DNA of 64,000 bases from Fidelibacterota bacterium (GTDB taxonomy: Bacteria; Fidelibacterota; UBA8477; JABMPR01): contig JABIFG010000241.1 in assembly GCA_018650795.1 (NCBI GenBank), positions 1 to 64,000 of the forward strand, written 5' to 3'. The position numbers were made by a program, and so were the translations under genes. This document shows, in pieces, positions 56,215-64,000 of the stretch (positions are counted from its first letter, which is position 1; the number at the start of each line of letters is the position of its first letter). Below the pieces are notes generated by a model, which did not search any database, was not told the DNA's origin, and worked only from the letters and a program-made list of their open reading frames with translations.

Positions 56215-57141
56215 ATGCGATATTTTACCCTCTTAATATGTATTGTTCTGTCTGGCACACTCTCAGCCCATGAAAAACCAGCAGCGTTTCTGGAAGATAT
56301 TCTACAAAAGTATCCCAATGTCCGTGATCTTGCCTTAAATGAAAGTGAAGCCTATTTCACAGCTCAAAGCCCCCTTGGTGAGGTTTCAGTTATCATGGTA
56401 TCTCGAAAAATTAGAAATAAGTGGCGTAAACCAAAAATTGCTGCCTTTTCCGGTAGCTATGGGGATTTAGAACCTTTCCTCTCACTTGATGGTAAACGAC
56501 TTTATTTTGCATCAAATAGACCTCTCAATACAGATGACACCGCAGTGAAAGACTATGATCTGTGGATGGTTAAGCGTGATGACCCCAAATCAAAATGGTC
56601 AGACCCTATCAATCTTGGTAATGATATCAATACTGAGCACAATGAATTTTATCCCTCACTGACTTCGAGTGGCACGCTCTACTTCACCAGCGACAGACCC
56701 GGCTCCAAGGGGAAGGATGATATCTTTTTCAGCACTAAAAGGGGACAAGGTTTCTCTCCACCCATTTCTCTCAGCGATTCCATCAATACATCGGGCTATG
56801 AATTCAACGCCTTCATTGCTCCTGACGAATCCTATCTACTATTTTCAGGCTACAATAGAGCAGATGGCCTGGGAAGTGGTGATCTATATATCGCCTACAG
56901 GCAGGACGATCAAACCTGGTCTCAGGCCAAGAATCTGGGGGCGGATTTCAATTCGAAACAGATGGATTATTGTCCCTATGTCGATGTTCAGGCACAGACC
57001 CTGTATTTCACCAGCAGGCGGAGTGACGTTGATTATAAGCCAGGTGGTTTTTCTACCACAGAAACCCTCATGCGGGAATTGAACAAATCAAGCAATGGAC
57101 AAAGTCGGCTTTATCGGGTCCATTTTTATGTTGGCAACTAA
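56215..57141 (+). CDS. Secreted PD40/TolB-like beta-propeller protein
   Basis: The 308-residue product has a signal peptide (ending LSAHEKP). Repeated WD40-like PD40 blades with SLDGKRLYFASNR, SSGTLYFTSDRPGSKGKDDIF, PDESYLLFSGY and TLYFTSRRSD stretches are visible. This suggests a periplasmic beta-propeller that binds proteins or sugars. The function is unknown. It is monocistronic: a 150-base gap lies before it and a CATGAG/CTCATG palindrome at 57178-57193 lies after it. Confidence 0.8.
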   Translation: MRYFTLLICIVLSGTLSAHEKPAAFLEDILQKYPNVRDLALNESEAYFTAQSPLGEVSVIMVSRKIRNKWRKPKIAAFSGSYGDLEPFLSLDGKRLYFASNRPLNTDDTAVKDYDLWMVKRDDPKSKWSDPINLGNDINTEHNEFYPSLTSSGTLYFTSDRPGSKGKDDIFFSTKRGQGFSPPISLSDSINTSGYEFNAFIAPDESYLLFSGYNRADGLGSGDLYIAYRQDDQTWSQAKNLGADFNSKQMDYCPYVDVQAQTLYFTSRRSDVDYKPGGFSTTETLMRELNKSSNGQSRLYRVHFYVGN

Positions 57142-57242
57142 TGGTCATGTCGAGCGCTTTAATTGTAACTAAGCGTTTCATGAGGCGTCTCATGGTATAA
57201 CAAGCCAGGCTTTACATTAACACTTAATTCTAAGGGGGCACC

Positions 57243-57632
57243 ATGAGTTACTATTTCAACACCACATTATCTGAAACCAATTTTGAAGAAACACTGGAAA
57301 CCGTTACCAACGAATTGGCCAAGGCAGGCTTCGGGGTTGTCAGCATAATTGATCTTGCAAAGACCTTCAAGAAGAAGATTGATATCGACTTCAAAAAATA
57401 CACCATCCTGGGCGCCTGCAACCCCAGCTATGCCCATCAGGCTCTTCTCACTGAAGATAAAATTGGTGTTTTACTACCCTGCAATGTGGCTGTAATTGAA
57501 CAGACCAACGGATCCATTGAAGTTGCCGCTGTTGACCCGGTCACATCGATGGCACCTGTGGAGAATACGAAGCTGGCTGCTATAAGTCAGGAAATCCAGG
57601 AAAAATTGCAGCGTGTGATCCAGGGTTTGTAG
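57243..57632 (+). CDS. DUF302-family protein
   Basis: The 129-residue product has the DUF302 signature: NFEETLETVTNELAKAGFGVVS, FKKYTILGACNPSYAHQAL and IGVLLPCNVAVIEQTNG. DUF302 proteins bind ligands or metals in uncertain roles and often lie near sulfur or metal metabolism genes. It has AAGGGGGCACC before the ATG. The ArsR gene follows 121 bases later. Confidence 0.88.
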   Translation: MSYYFNTTLSETNFEETLETVTNELAKAGFGVVSIIDLAKTFKKKIDIDFKKYTILGACNPSYAHQALLTEDKIGVLLPCNVAVIEQTNGSIEVAAVDPVTSMAPVENTKLAAISQEIQEKLQRVIQGL

Positions 57633-57717
57633 CATCCCACGCCTCTTGAATATTTAATGGAGGCTCTCAAATAAATATTTATGGGCAAACAATAAAACAA
57701 GTTGCCATTTACCTTTA

Positions 57718-57735
57718 CATAGATATATTTCTATG
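57718..57735. promoter_or_regulatory. ArsR-type operator-like palindrome
   Basis: The perfect palindrome arms CATAGA and TCTATG are separated by TATATT and lie 18 bases before the ArsR start. Such ATA-rich palindromes are typical ArsR/SmtB operators, so the regulator probably controls its own gene. A related imperfect site lies at 58071-58096. Confidence 0.6.
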
Positions 57736-57753
57736 CGTAAATGAGAAAATATA

Positions 57754-58056
57754 ATGGCATACGATTTAAATAAATTCTTCAAAGCAATCTCAGACCCCAA
57801 TCGGGTTAAGATCATGGAACTCCTCAAGGATAAAGAGCTCAATGTGAGTGAGATTTGCCAACACTTTGATATGCAGCAGCCTTCTGTTTCTCACCACCTC
57901 AGCGTTTTAAAAAACGCTGACATCGTAGCTTCTGCCAAACGTGGAAAAGAGGTCTATTACCGTCTTGATTCCATTTGTATCACTAGCTGTTGTAATGGTT
58001 TCCAGGAACAGTTTGTAGAGATTGAGAAGCTGGGGAAAGCGAGAAAAGAGGAGTGA
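57754..58056 (+). CDS. ArsR-family transcriptional regulator
   Basis: A 100-residue winged-helix protein. The recognition region is SVSHHLSVLKNADIV after FFKAISDPNRVKIMELL, and the wing is KRGKEVYYRL. Adjacent Cys residues (SICITSCCNG) near the C-terminus could bind metal or thiols, so a metal or redox ligand is plausible. It is the first gene of a run with two tiny genes and is flanked by operator-like palindromes. Confidence 0.9.
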   Translation: MAYDLNKFFKAISDPNRVKIMELLKDKELNVSEICQHFDMQQPSVSHHLSVLKNADIVASAKRGKEVYYRLDSICITSCCNGFQEQFVEIEKLGKARKEE

Positions 58057-58070
58057 TTTTTTTTAATCCA

Positions 58071-58096
58071 ACATATAGATATATACCTATTCATGT
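58071..58096. promoter_or_regulatory. Second operator-like site before the 71-residue gene
   Basis: ACATATAGATATATACCTAT followed by TCATGT is an imperfect palindrome, similar in base content to the site at 57718-57735. It lies 40 bases before the 58136 start, so the same ArsR protein could control both units. Confidence 0.4.
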
Positions 58097-58135
58097 ATTT
58101 AAAGCTGGGGTTTCCTACTCCAGAGAGGAGAGCAT

Positions 58136-58351
58136 ATGACAACTCAAATATGTATCAATACACCCACCGGCCATGATTGTCTGGAATTTACCCGTCTCGG
58201 TGAGGGACCATCAAAAAACTGGCGCTTCGACCGTGTTTTTAGCAAAACCAAAGTAAGTACGCACAAGGAAAGTCTACCCGAGGCTTCGATCAATTCGGTG
58301 AATCAGGGACTTTTTTATGTAAACCAGTCCGCGTATGGACAAATGATATAA
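58136..58351 (+). CDS. 71-residue protein of unknown function
   Basis: The frame has AGAGGAG before the ATG. The product has two cysteines near its N-terminus (QICINTPTGHDCLEF) and an otherwise polar sequence (NWRFDRVFSKTKVS), with no membrane segment. I do not recognise a family. It is followed after 21 bases by a 22-residue gene with an excellent ribosome binding site. Confidence 0.5.
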   Translation: MTTQICINTPTGHDCLEFTRLGEGPSKNWRFDRVFSKTKVSTHKESLPEASINSVNQGLFYVNQSAYGQMI

Positions 58352-58372
58352 ACAACAAGGAAAGGAGATAAC

Positions 58373-58441
58373 ATGAAACGCTTTAGAATTCCTAGAACTG
58401 CTCATTGTTCAGACGGCTGTATAATCCAGTCCCGGGCATGA
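58373..58441 (+). CDS. 22-residue cysteine-containing micropeptide
   Basis: The 22-codon frame starts with MKRFRIP and contains HCSDGC (CxxxC with a preceding His). A very strong ribosome binding site, AAAGGAGATAAC, ends next to the ATG. The stop lies inside the hairpin shared with the opposing gene. The position behind an ArsR regulator suggests a metal-binding or redox peptide (inference), or a fragment of a longer gene. Confidence 0.45.
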   Translation: MKRFRIPRTAHCSDGCIIQSRA

Positions 58442-58456
58442 CTTTAAACTGCCCGG
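58432..58456. terminator. Hairpin over two convergent stops
   Basis: A perfect seven-base stem, CCGGGCA with TGCCCGG, and an 11-base loop contain the stop codons of the micropeptide (58439-58441) and the opposing lipoprotein gene (58444). On the plus strand it is followed by TTTCTATTT. Confidence 0.65.
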
Positions 58457-59487
58457 TTTCTATTTCGCTGGCGAATCAGTCCGGTCACCATCACCACCAG
58501 TGTAAGCAAAATAAGCAATCCGGTCATCACCAAAGACCAAGGTTTTATAACTGAAGATTCTGCTTCAAGGGAGATGCCCCCAAAGAACAATTGAATTGTT
58601 GCAGGTTCCCAGCTCATACGATTTCCCCGCACATCCAGGGCTGATGTTTTTCTAATCACGCCGGGCATCTCTATACTAAAATTATAGTCGTCCACGAGCA
58701 CCTCTTCAAAAAATTGCCAACGCTGGTAAAACTGGACAAAGCCCTCAGCATTTCCAGCTTGAACCTCCTCAATGGTGTTCCTGCTGATGTATTTTTCCAG
58801 AACAGATTTCCAGACTAGATTTTCATCATAAAAATTAGTGCTACTAAGTGCCTTGAGGAGTGAATCAGAATGCTCCTTGATCATCCCATCAATTACTGAG
58901 AGATTTCCAGAACGCTTGCCACCCTTTCGCAATTCGATAATGAAATCCTCAAAAATCAAGTGCTGCATATAGTCGTCAAAGCCCGCCTCAATTCTGGCGG
59001 ATTCTACGCTATCTAAATGTCCTGCACCGGCCTCTGTTTCGTTGCTTATAAGGGCTTCGAGTTCTGCTTGGGTTAAATAGGACTCCATGGGGAGCTCTGG
59101 TCCTCCTAAATCCGCCCAGATGTCTTCTTTATAAAAGTAGCGGGTGAAGAAAAAGCCCTCATTAATAAACAGGCTGGCTTTGATTTGGACTCCCGGGTCT
59201 TGAGCATTTCGCCTAAAACTCTGATTTAAATCATCAATTGACTCAAATTTTGCTTCAGCAAGATATAGATAATTATCTTCTTCCAATGAGTCTTGGGAAA
59301 TTTGCCAGAATTCCAGATCATGCCGGGGAACGTTAAAATTTGTCTCTAAAATACTCTCAGCTGAGCCTTTCAGTTGAATGCTTCTTTCAATAGACCCATC
59401 GGGATTCACTTTGCTGGTGGTTTCAACTTCAAGACAACTCACCATCAGTAAGGGAATCATCATAATAACTGTTCTTAAATATTTCAT
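58444..59487 (-). CDS. Lipoprotein with a C-terminal membrane helix, unknown function
   Basis: From the ATG at 59487 (ATGA overlap with the anti-sigma gene) the product is 347 residues. A lipobox LLMVSC lies near residue 18 and the remaining residues form a mainly soluble domain. A C-terminal membrane helix (MTGLLILLTLVVMVTGLI) is followed by a basic tail. A lipoprotein with an extra C-terminal anchor is unusual. It is the last gene of the ECF sigma operon, so it may act in or sense the envelope state. No family is recognised. Confidence 0.7.
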   Translation of the reverse strand: MKYLRTVIMMIPLLMVSCLEVETTSKVNPDGSIERSIQLKGSAESILETNFNVPRHDLEFWQISQDSLEEDNYLYLAEAKFESIDDLNQSFRRNAQDPGVQIKASLFINEGFFFTRYFYKEDIWADLGGPELPMESYLTQAELEALISNETEAGAGHLDSVESARIEAGFDDYMQHLIFEDFIIELRKGGKRSGNLSVIDGMIKEHSDSLLKALSSTNFYDENLVWKSVLEKYISRNTIEEVQAGNAEGFVQFYQRWQFFEEVLVDDYNFSIEMPGVIRKTSALDVRGNRMSWEPATIQLFFGGISLEAESSVIKPWSLVMTGLLILLTLVVMVTGLIRQRNRNRAV

Positions 59488-60161
59488 GGTTGCCTCCAAT
59501 ATGTATCAACATGCTTAAGTTTTGATATTCCCCCTTGACCAAAAATCCATTTCTCAACTCGGGTAAGATCACGTTTTCTTGTGGAGAGGGTCTCATTATT
59601 AATGGAGCCTGTTTCCAGGCTATGAACAATTTCTTCAATTCTATTTGTTGGCAGACCCCGCTTCTCAAGTTGCTCCTTCACAATCACCAATAATTGTTTC
59701 TTAAAAGTCGGGGGGATCATATTCAAGCGGGCATATCGAGGCTGGGTATTCTGGGTTTGCAGCTGTATTTCCAGCCTGTGGACTGAGTGGGTTATTTGGT
59801 ACTGTTCTATGAAAAAGATAGCCAGAAATATCAGGCTGGCGACCTGCAAGCCAAAACGAAAGCCAGGCATCAAGAAAAATGGTTCCCTTTCCGACCGAGG
59901 TGTTTTTTTAAGAGAAGCGGATTGAAGTTCGTTACGATAAACTGCTGAAAGTATATCATCACTCAATCGCTCAGAATCAGGCAAGACCGGTTCCGTGCCG
60001 ATTTCACCCATTACCTTGATCCAGTCAAGCTGGAGTTTTTCATAAACCACCGAGCAATGCTTACATCCCGAGAGGTGGGCGCTTAAGGCCTGTTCCTCTT
60101 CGGGGTTCAATTCGCCACCGCGCAGAAGGTGGATACTGCGAATCCATTTCGCATGTTTCAT
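59484..60161 (-). CDS. Anti-sigma factor with a zinc-finger (zf-HC2) head
   Basis: The 225-residue product has an N-terminal anti-sigma zinc-binding motif, HLSGCKHC (H-x3-C-x2-C), in the usual position of zf-HC2/RsrA-type proteins. A membrane helix at about 105-125 (LQVASLIFLAIFFI) and a C-terminal extracytoplasmic part (containing QLEKRGLPTN) follow. It is the predicted membrane-bound partner of the ECF sigma factor encoded just upstream, with which it overlaps by four bases. Confidence 0.85.
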   Translation of the reverse strand: MKHAKWIRSIHLLRGGELNPEEEQALSAHLSGCKHCSVVYEKLQLDWIKVMGEIGTEPVLPDSERLSDDILSAVYRNELQSASLKKTPRSEREPFFLMPGFRFGLQVASLIFLAIFFIEQYQITHSVHRLEIQLQTQNTQPRYARLNMIPPTFKKQLLVIVKEQLEKRGLPTNRIEEIVHSLETGSINNETLSTRKRDLTRVEKWIFGQGGISKLKHVDTYWRQP

Positions 60162-60733
60162 AATGTTCGTCCTGTTATGCTTTGCAATTGTTTGCGAATT
60201 TTTTGTCTGGCGATACTCAGATTGCTCTTCACGCTGCCTGCTGAGAGTCCTGTTACCTCCATCACCTCACGAATGTTTAAGTCCTCAAGATCCCTGAGGG
60301 TGAAAACCAGACGTTGACGAGGAGGTAGTTTTGTACTGAGAGTCTTTATGCGTTGAGCCAGATCCTGATTTATGGCGATAGTCTCGGGTAAGGCGTTAGG
60401 GTCCACAATTTCAGCATCCAAAGCATCTACTCTATTGGTAAAGAATCTGCGCTTTTTTGAGCGCTGATGATCTATCCAGAGTCGACTTACTATAGTATAT
60501 AGAAGTGTCGTGAAGGGTAATTCCTGATTGATACGGTATCTGTAATTCCAGACGCGCAGAAAGGCATTCTGACATAAATCCTCTGCGTCTGGGGTATTGC
60601 AGGTCAGGCGAAACGCAAAGCGAAAGGCTGTGGCCTGGTACCTTTCTACCAGGATTCGAAAAGCTGCCTGATCATCTGATTGACAATTCAGAATCAGATT
60701 GGCATCGCTGGTTTTGGCTTCTTGAGGACTCAT
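60158..60733 (-). CDS. ECF-type RNA polymerase sigma factor
   Basis: The 191-residue product has sigma region 2 (AFRFAFRLTCNTPDAEDLCQNAFLRVW) and region 4 (LPPRQRLVFTLRDLEDLNIREVMEVTGLSAGSVKSNLSIARQKI), with no regions 1 or 3, as in ECF factors. It directs transcription under control of the anti-sigma factor encoded next. The 150-base divergent gap to the lactonase gene holds its promoter. Confidence 0.94.
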   Translation of the reverse strand: MSPQEAKTSDANLILNCQSDDQAAFRILVERYQATAFRFAFRLTCNTPDAEDLCQNAFLRVWNYRYRINQELPFTTLLYTIVSRLWIDHQRSKKRRFFTNRVDALDAEIVDPNALPETIAINQDLAQRIKTLSTKLPPRQRLVFTLRDLEDLNIREVMEVTGLSAGSVKSNLSIARQKIRKQLQSITGRTL

Positions 60734-60884
60734 GCTGTTATGTGATACGTCATCTCTGAGAAAAGGTTAAATCATTATTTCATAAATTAATGCGGGTATC
60801 CACATGAGACATGACAAATATTACGGGAAACGCCCACTCAATATTGGGATGGCAGTGCAACTTTTGAGACTATATTGACCAAGC

Positions 60885-62015
60885 ATGAAATCGCTTTGGC
60901 CAATCGTAACTTTCACAGCTCTCCTTGTATTGTCGGGCTGTCACACCATCAAAGAGGAAACCGTGAACACACAAGCAACACAATCATTTTATCTGGGCAC
61001 CTACACAGCAGACGCAAGCAAAAGCCAGGGCATCTATAAATATGAATTGCATCCCAATGGTAATGTGAAGCAAGTCGGGCTGGCCGTCATGTCAGAGAAT
61101 CCGTCCTATCTCGCACTCAGCACTGACAAAAAATTCCTGGTAGCCATAAACGAAGTTAAAAATGATGAGAATGTCGGTACGGTGGAATCTTATATGGTTT
61201 TTGAGGACACACTCATTCTTCTTAATCGCCAATCTTCTGGAGGAGCCCATCCCTGTTTTGTGAATATCAATCAAGAGGGATATGTGTTGGCTGCCAACTA
61301 TACTGGCGGGAATGTAGGCTTGCTTAAACTGGAAGCGGATGGTCCTCTCACCGAACTCCTGGATGTCCAACAGCATACCGGCAAGGGCATCACAGACAGG
61401 CAGGAGGCACCGCACGCACATTCCGTCTGGTTTAACCCGGTCGATTGCGGAATCATTTCAATTGACCTGGGAACCAATGAGCTGTGGTTTTCAAGCATTG
61501 ACCCAGGGGGACAAAAACTGATCCCCGCATCACCTGAAAAATTAGCCCTGAATCCAGGCGATGGACCACGTCACCTGACCTTCCACCCAAACGGAAAATG
61601 GCTTTATGTGGCCAATGAACTCGGTAGCAGTGTCACCCGGGTGGACCGCAATGAAGACGGTAGTTATAGCATAGGACCTACGGTTTCAAGCTTACCTGTC
61701 GGATACATTGAATCTAACACTTGTGCAGATATTCATATTTCTTCAGATGGCAAATTTGTCTATGCATCCAATCGAGGACATAACAGCATCGCTGTCTTAA
61801 AAGTGAATGATGATGGCAGTTTGAAGCTGTTGGGTAACAAAGGATGTGGTGGTGAGGGTCCACGGAATTTTGCACTTTCACCTGATGAAAACTATATCCT
61901 CGTGGCCAACCAGCACACCAACAACATTGTGACTTTGAAACGTGACCAAATAACAGGATTGTTGAAATACGTGAGTCAGGCGGAAGCACCTACTCCGGTG
62001 TGCATCCTTTTCTAA
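60885..62015 (+). CDS. Lactonase-family seven-bladed propeller lipoprotein (YbhE/6-phosphogluconolactonase-like)
   Basis: The 376-residue product has a lipobox LVLSGCHTI and a seven-bladed propeller of the lactonase group. Evidence includes FYLGTYT, PSYLALSTDKKFLVAINE, GGAHPCFV, GPRHLTFHPNGKWLYVANE and GPRNFALSPDENYILVANQ. YbhE-type cytoplasmic lactonases act in the pentose phosphate pathway; the lipoprotein location here suggests an extracytoplasmic sugar lactonase. It has 35 bases between its stop and the DUF4139 gene start. Confidence 0.88.
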   Translation: MKSLWPIVTFTALLVLSGCHTIKEETVNTQATQSFYLGTYTADASKSQGIYKYELHPNGNVKQVGLAVMSENPSYLALSTDKKFLVAINEVKNDENVGTVESYMVFEDTLILLNRQSSGGAHPCFVNINQEGYVLAANYTGGNVGLLKLEADGPLTELLDVQQHTGKGITDRQEAPHAHSVWFNPVDCGIISIDLGTNELWFSSIDPGGQKLIPASPEKLALNPGDGPRHLTFHPNGKWLYVANELGSSVTRVDRNEDGSYSIGPTVSSLPVGYIESNTCADIHISSDGKFVYASNRGHNSIAVLKVNDDGSLKLLGNKGCGGEGPRNFALSPDENYILVANQHTNNIVTLKRDQITGLLKYVSQAEAPTPVCILF

Positions 62016-62049
62016 AATTATTATGATGAACGCACAAAGGGAGCTTGTT

Positions 62050-63396
62050 ATGATCAGATATTTGAAACTTTTAGCCTTGCTACTTCTTTTCACATCTAAT
62101 GCATTCACTCAAACCCAACTAACGGTATACAATCATGGCGAGGCTTTGGTCAAGGAGCATTTTTCACGTCAAATTCAAAAGGGTATCTCAGAGATAGAAA
62201 TTGAGCGGGTTGCCGAGACCTTGAACCCCTCTTCGGTCAAATTGGGTTCGGATCAAGACCTCCAGGTTCTGGAACAGAACTATCGTTATGATCTGGTAAA
62301 TCAAAATAAGCTACTCAAAAAATACCTCGAAGCAGAAGTCACAGTGATTCTTCAAAATGACAATAAGATGAGTGGTGTTTTGCTGAGTTATGATAATAGC
62401 ACGCTGGTTTTAAAAAGTCGATCTGGTACAGATATCATACAGCGTAATTTTGTGGGTACGATAAAATGTCCAACACCTACAGAACGACTGTATGTCCGCC
62501 CCACACTGGCCTGGACCTTAAATGCAGCCAAAACAAGCAAGGTAAACTTTGATTTGTCCTATCTCACGGGAGGCATTTCCTGGAGAGCTGAATATGTGGC
62601 GGTCATTAACAGTGATGATAGCGAGTTGGATTTAAGCTCCTGGATCAACCTGAACAATCAATCCGGCAAAGATTATGAAAAGGCCAAACTCAAACTGGTT
62701 GCTGGAAACCTGCACCGTGCCCGACCTACTCAAACATCGGGTTCTCGGAGAGAAAAAGATCGAGTGTTTGCCATGCGAGCTATGGATGTTGTGGAGGAGC
62801 GCCAATTTTTTGAATATCATCTCTACGACATTTCCTTTCCTGTGTCAGTTCATAACCAGGAAGAAAAACAAATCCAGTGGCTGCGTCCCACTCTGGTAAA
62901 TGCAAAAAAACGCTACGTCTACCAGGGAACTCGTGATCAGTTCACAAACATTCCCATCAAGATTATGTTTACCAATGATAAGGAAACCGGAACAGGTGTG
63001 GCACTACCGGGCGGGATTGTGCGCCTGTTTAAAAAGGATACAGATGGTGCTCTTGAGCTTATTGGTGAAGACAATCTAAAACATACCTCCCGCGATGATC
63101 TGGTAACCCTGGAAGTGGGCGAGGCTTTTGATGTCAAGGGCAAGCGTGAAGTCCTTGATCGACGCTCAAAGGCTGATCGCTACCGGGAAGAAGATATTCG
63201 TATCACCCTGGCCAACCGTAAGGATGAGCCTGTAGAAATAGAAGTCATCCAGCCTGTGGGCTATCGCAATTGGAAAGTTCAAAATGCATCACACGACTAT
63301 TCAAAAGTGGATGCCTCCAGAGTGAAATTCACAGTTCCCGTGTCTGCCAACAAGGAAGTCGTCCTCACCTATACAGCGCGGATTAATTTGAAATAA
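62050..63396 (+). CDS. DUF4139-like secreted protein
   Basis: From the ATG at 62050 the product is 448 residues (GGGAGC upstream), with a signal peptide (ending NAFTQ). Beta-rich features include LTVYNHGEALVKEHF, the central GGISWRAEYVAVINSDDSEL typical of DUF4139 proteins, and LSSWINLNNQSGKDYEKAKLKLVAG. The family is of unknown biochemical function. The start at 62023 would add nine residues before the signal peptide. A hairpin follows its stop. Confidence 0.82.
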   Translation: MIRYLKLLALLLLFTSNAFTQTQLTVYNHGEALVKEHFSRQIQKGISEIEIERVAETLNPSSVKLGSDQDLQVLEQNYRYDLVNQNKLLKKYLEAEVTVILQNDNKMSGVLLSYDNSTLVLKSRSGTDIIQRNFVGTIKCPTPTERLYVRPTLAWTLNAAKTSKVNFDLSYLTGGISWRAEYVAVINSDDSELDLSSWINLNNQSGKDYEKAKLKLVAGNLHRARPTQTSGSRREKDRVFAMRAMDVVEERQFFEYHLYDISFPVSVHNQEEKQIQWLRPTLVNAKKRYVYQGTRDQFTNIPIKIMFTNDKETGTGVALPGGIVRLFKKDTDGALELIGEDNLKHTSRDDLVTLEVGEAFDVKGKREVLDRRSKADRYREEDIRITLANRKDEPVEIEVIQPVGYRNWKVQNASHDYSKVDASRVKFTVPVSANKEVVLTYTARINLK

Positions 63397-63402
63397 ACTT
63401 CA

Positions 63403-63436
63403 TTAACAGCACCCCACTGAAGTAGGGTGCTGTTAA
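63403..63436 (+). terminator. Hairpin after the DUF4139 gene
   Basis: A 12-base perfect stem, TTAACAGCACCC with GGGTGCTGTTAA, has a 10-base loop and begins 6 bases after the stop codon. It has no real T run after it, so it may act with Rho or as a 3' stabiliser. The rest of the 265-base gap up to rnfC shows no recognisable riboswitch, tRNA or repeat. Confidence 0.6.
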
Positions 63437-63661
63437 AAGATTATATCTGCCTTGGGCAATTAGTAATTTGGGCACTAATTACCTTCTATGCCCCATATTA
63501 ACAACATTTTACTAAAATCGATTTTTATGGTCTCTTAGGGCTAAAACCGTTGGAGATGGTCTTATTTTTGCCCTTGCATTCAGGCATGGAATGTAACCGC
63601 TTTCATCAACTCTCTTTTTCATTGGTGAGCACTAAAATGTCCATGAGGAGTCAATTAACAC

Positions 63662-64000
63662 ATGTCTGAATCATCCCAGCTTCACATAAGCACCTTTCGT
63701 CGCGGCGTACACCCCGATGAATTCAAGAATCTGACCTGTCACCTACCATCTAAAACAATGCCACTCCCTGCTGAAGTATTTATCCCACTTCAGCAACATA
63801 TCGGCACACCTTGCGAACCTCTGGTTGAAAAGGGTGACCTGGTAAAAACCGGACAAAAGATCGCTGATTCCTCAGCCTTTATTTCCAGCCCCATTCACGC
63901 CTCGATTACTGGAGTCGTTGCTGCAGTGGCTGCATTTCCACATCCACTGGGTGCGAAAGTCCCCATGATTCACATAAAGCGGGAGGGTGAAGAAGACGAA
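63662..64000 (+). CDS. rnfC: RnfC, ion-translocating oxidoreductase subunit (5' part)
   Basis: The frame begins at the ATG at 63662 and runs off the window end (113 codons). It reads FRRGVHPDEFKNLT, then VFIPLQQHIGTPCEPLVEKGDLVKTGQKIADS and SPIHASITGVV. This is the N-terminal RnfC barrel-sandwich (biotinyl-lipoyl-like) domain that precedes the NADH and Fe-S modules. Rnf couples electron flow between ferredoxin and NAD to sodium or proton transport. The remaining Rnf genes presumably lie downstream. Confidence 0.93.
   Translation, partial: MSESSQLHISTFRRGVHPDEFKNLTCHLPSKTMPLPAEVFIPLQQHIGTPCEPLVEKGDLVKTGQKIADSSAFISSPIHASITGVVAAVAAFPHPLGAKVPMIHIKREGEEDE

Noticed and set aside
58439-58441. TGA as a selenocysteine codon extending the 22-residue peptide
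   Set aside because: Only one codon follows before TAA and no SECIS-like hairpin suits; the local stem is better explained as a terminator.

Overview
The window reads as a chromosomal segment of a diderm (Gram-negative) bacterium. It encodes LptD, several lipoproteins with lipoboxes, outer-membrane barrels and a periplasmic EnvC-type activator. The mixture of families (B12-binding mutase subunit plus acyl-CoA carboxyltransferase, Rnf complex, RicT/PSP1, DciA, RarA, many TPR/coiled-coil envelope proteins) fits the FCB/Marinimicrobia (Neomarinimicrobiota) neighbourhood. That placement is inference; the window contains no rRNA gene to test it.

Layout. 0.2-14.5 kb is almost entirely on the minus strand. 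It holds an outer-membrane-type protein, an SpoU methyltransferase, and a seven-gene run: B12-binding subunit, carboxyltransferase, TPR protein, glycosyltransferase, HAD hydrolase, penicillin acylase, small membrane protein. Then come an aldo/keto reductase, a P-loop kinase-like protein, an SDR, a SnoaL-like protein, an acyltransferase and a cold-shock protein. 15-21.9 kb (plus) is a housekeeping run: envC, holB, ricT, metG, tatD, ksgA. 22-26.3 kb (minus) holds a 27-aa membrane peptide, a TIP30-like dehydrogenase, a peptidase-MA-like protein and priA. 26.4-27.7 kb holds an unusual thioredoxin/thioredoxin reductase pair. 28.5-35.7 kb is dnaN-recF-dciA-gyrB-gyrA without dnaA. 35.7-39.4 kb holds yggS, a DivIVA-domain gene, a degenerate purine nucleoside phosphorylase-like gene, ssb, a methyltransferase and a Nudix gene.

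The most striking region is 39.5-48.2 kb. A plausible single operon, with a sigma70-like promoter before it and a strong terminator after it, encodes two lipoproteins, a periplasmic TPR protein, an outer-membrane-barrel/coiled-coil/TPR protein, a complete MotA-MotB stator, a reduced FliF-like protein and a FliG-like protein. No rod, hook, filament, export or C-ring (FliM/FliN) gene is present. The FliF-like protein keeps only the third ring-building motif, gains about 185 residues of charged helix before its membrane segment, and retains a FliG-binding-like tail. I read this as a flagellum-independent, envelope-spanning motor (inference).

48.3-54 kb (minus) holds upp, lptD and rarA. 54.2-58.4 kb is accessory: a degenerate tRNA 3' part, two terminators, an MBL-fold hydrolase, a truncated methyltransferase-like gene, tiny membrane and cysteine-containing peptides, DUF302 and an ArsR regulator with operator-like palindromes. 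58.4-60.7 kb is an ECF sigma / anti-sigma / lipoprotein unit. The window ends with a YbhE-type lactonase, a DUF4139-like protein and the start of rnfC.

Intergenic spaces also carry several short repeats of kinds I recall from unrelated genomes: a GGGCGTATTGC palindrome, CTTCGACAGGCTCAGC-type elements, a CTTTGCG element, and heptamer arrays TTAGGTG and GAAGATT.
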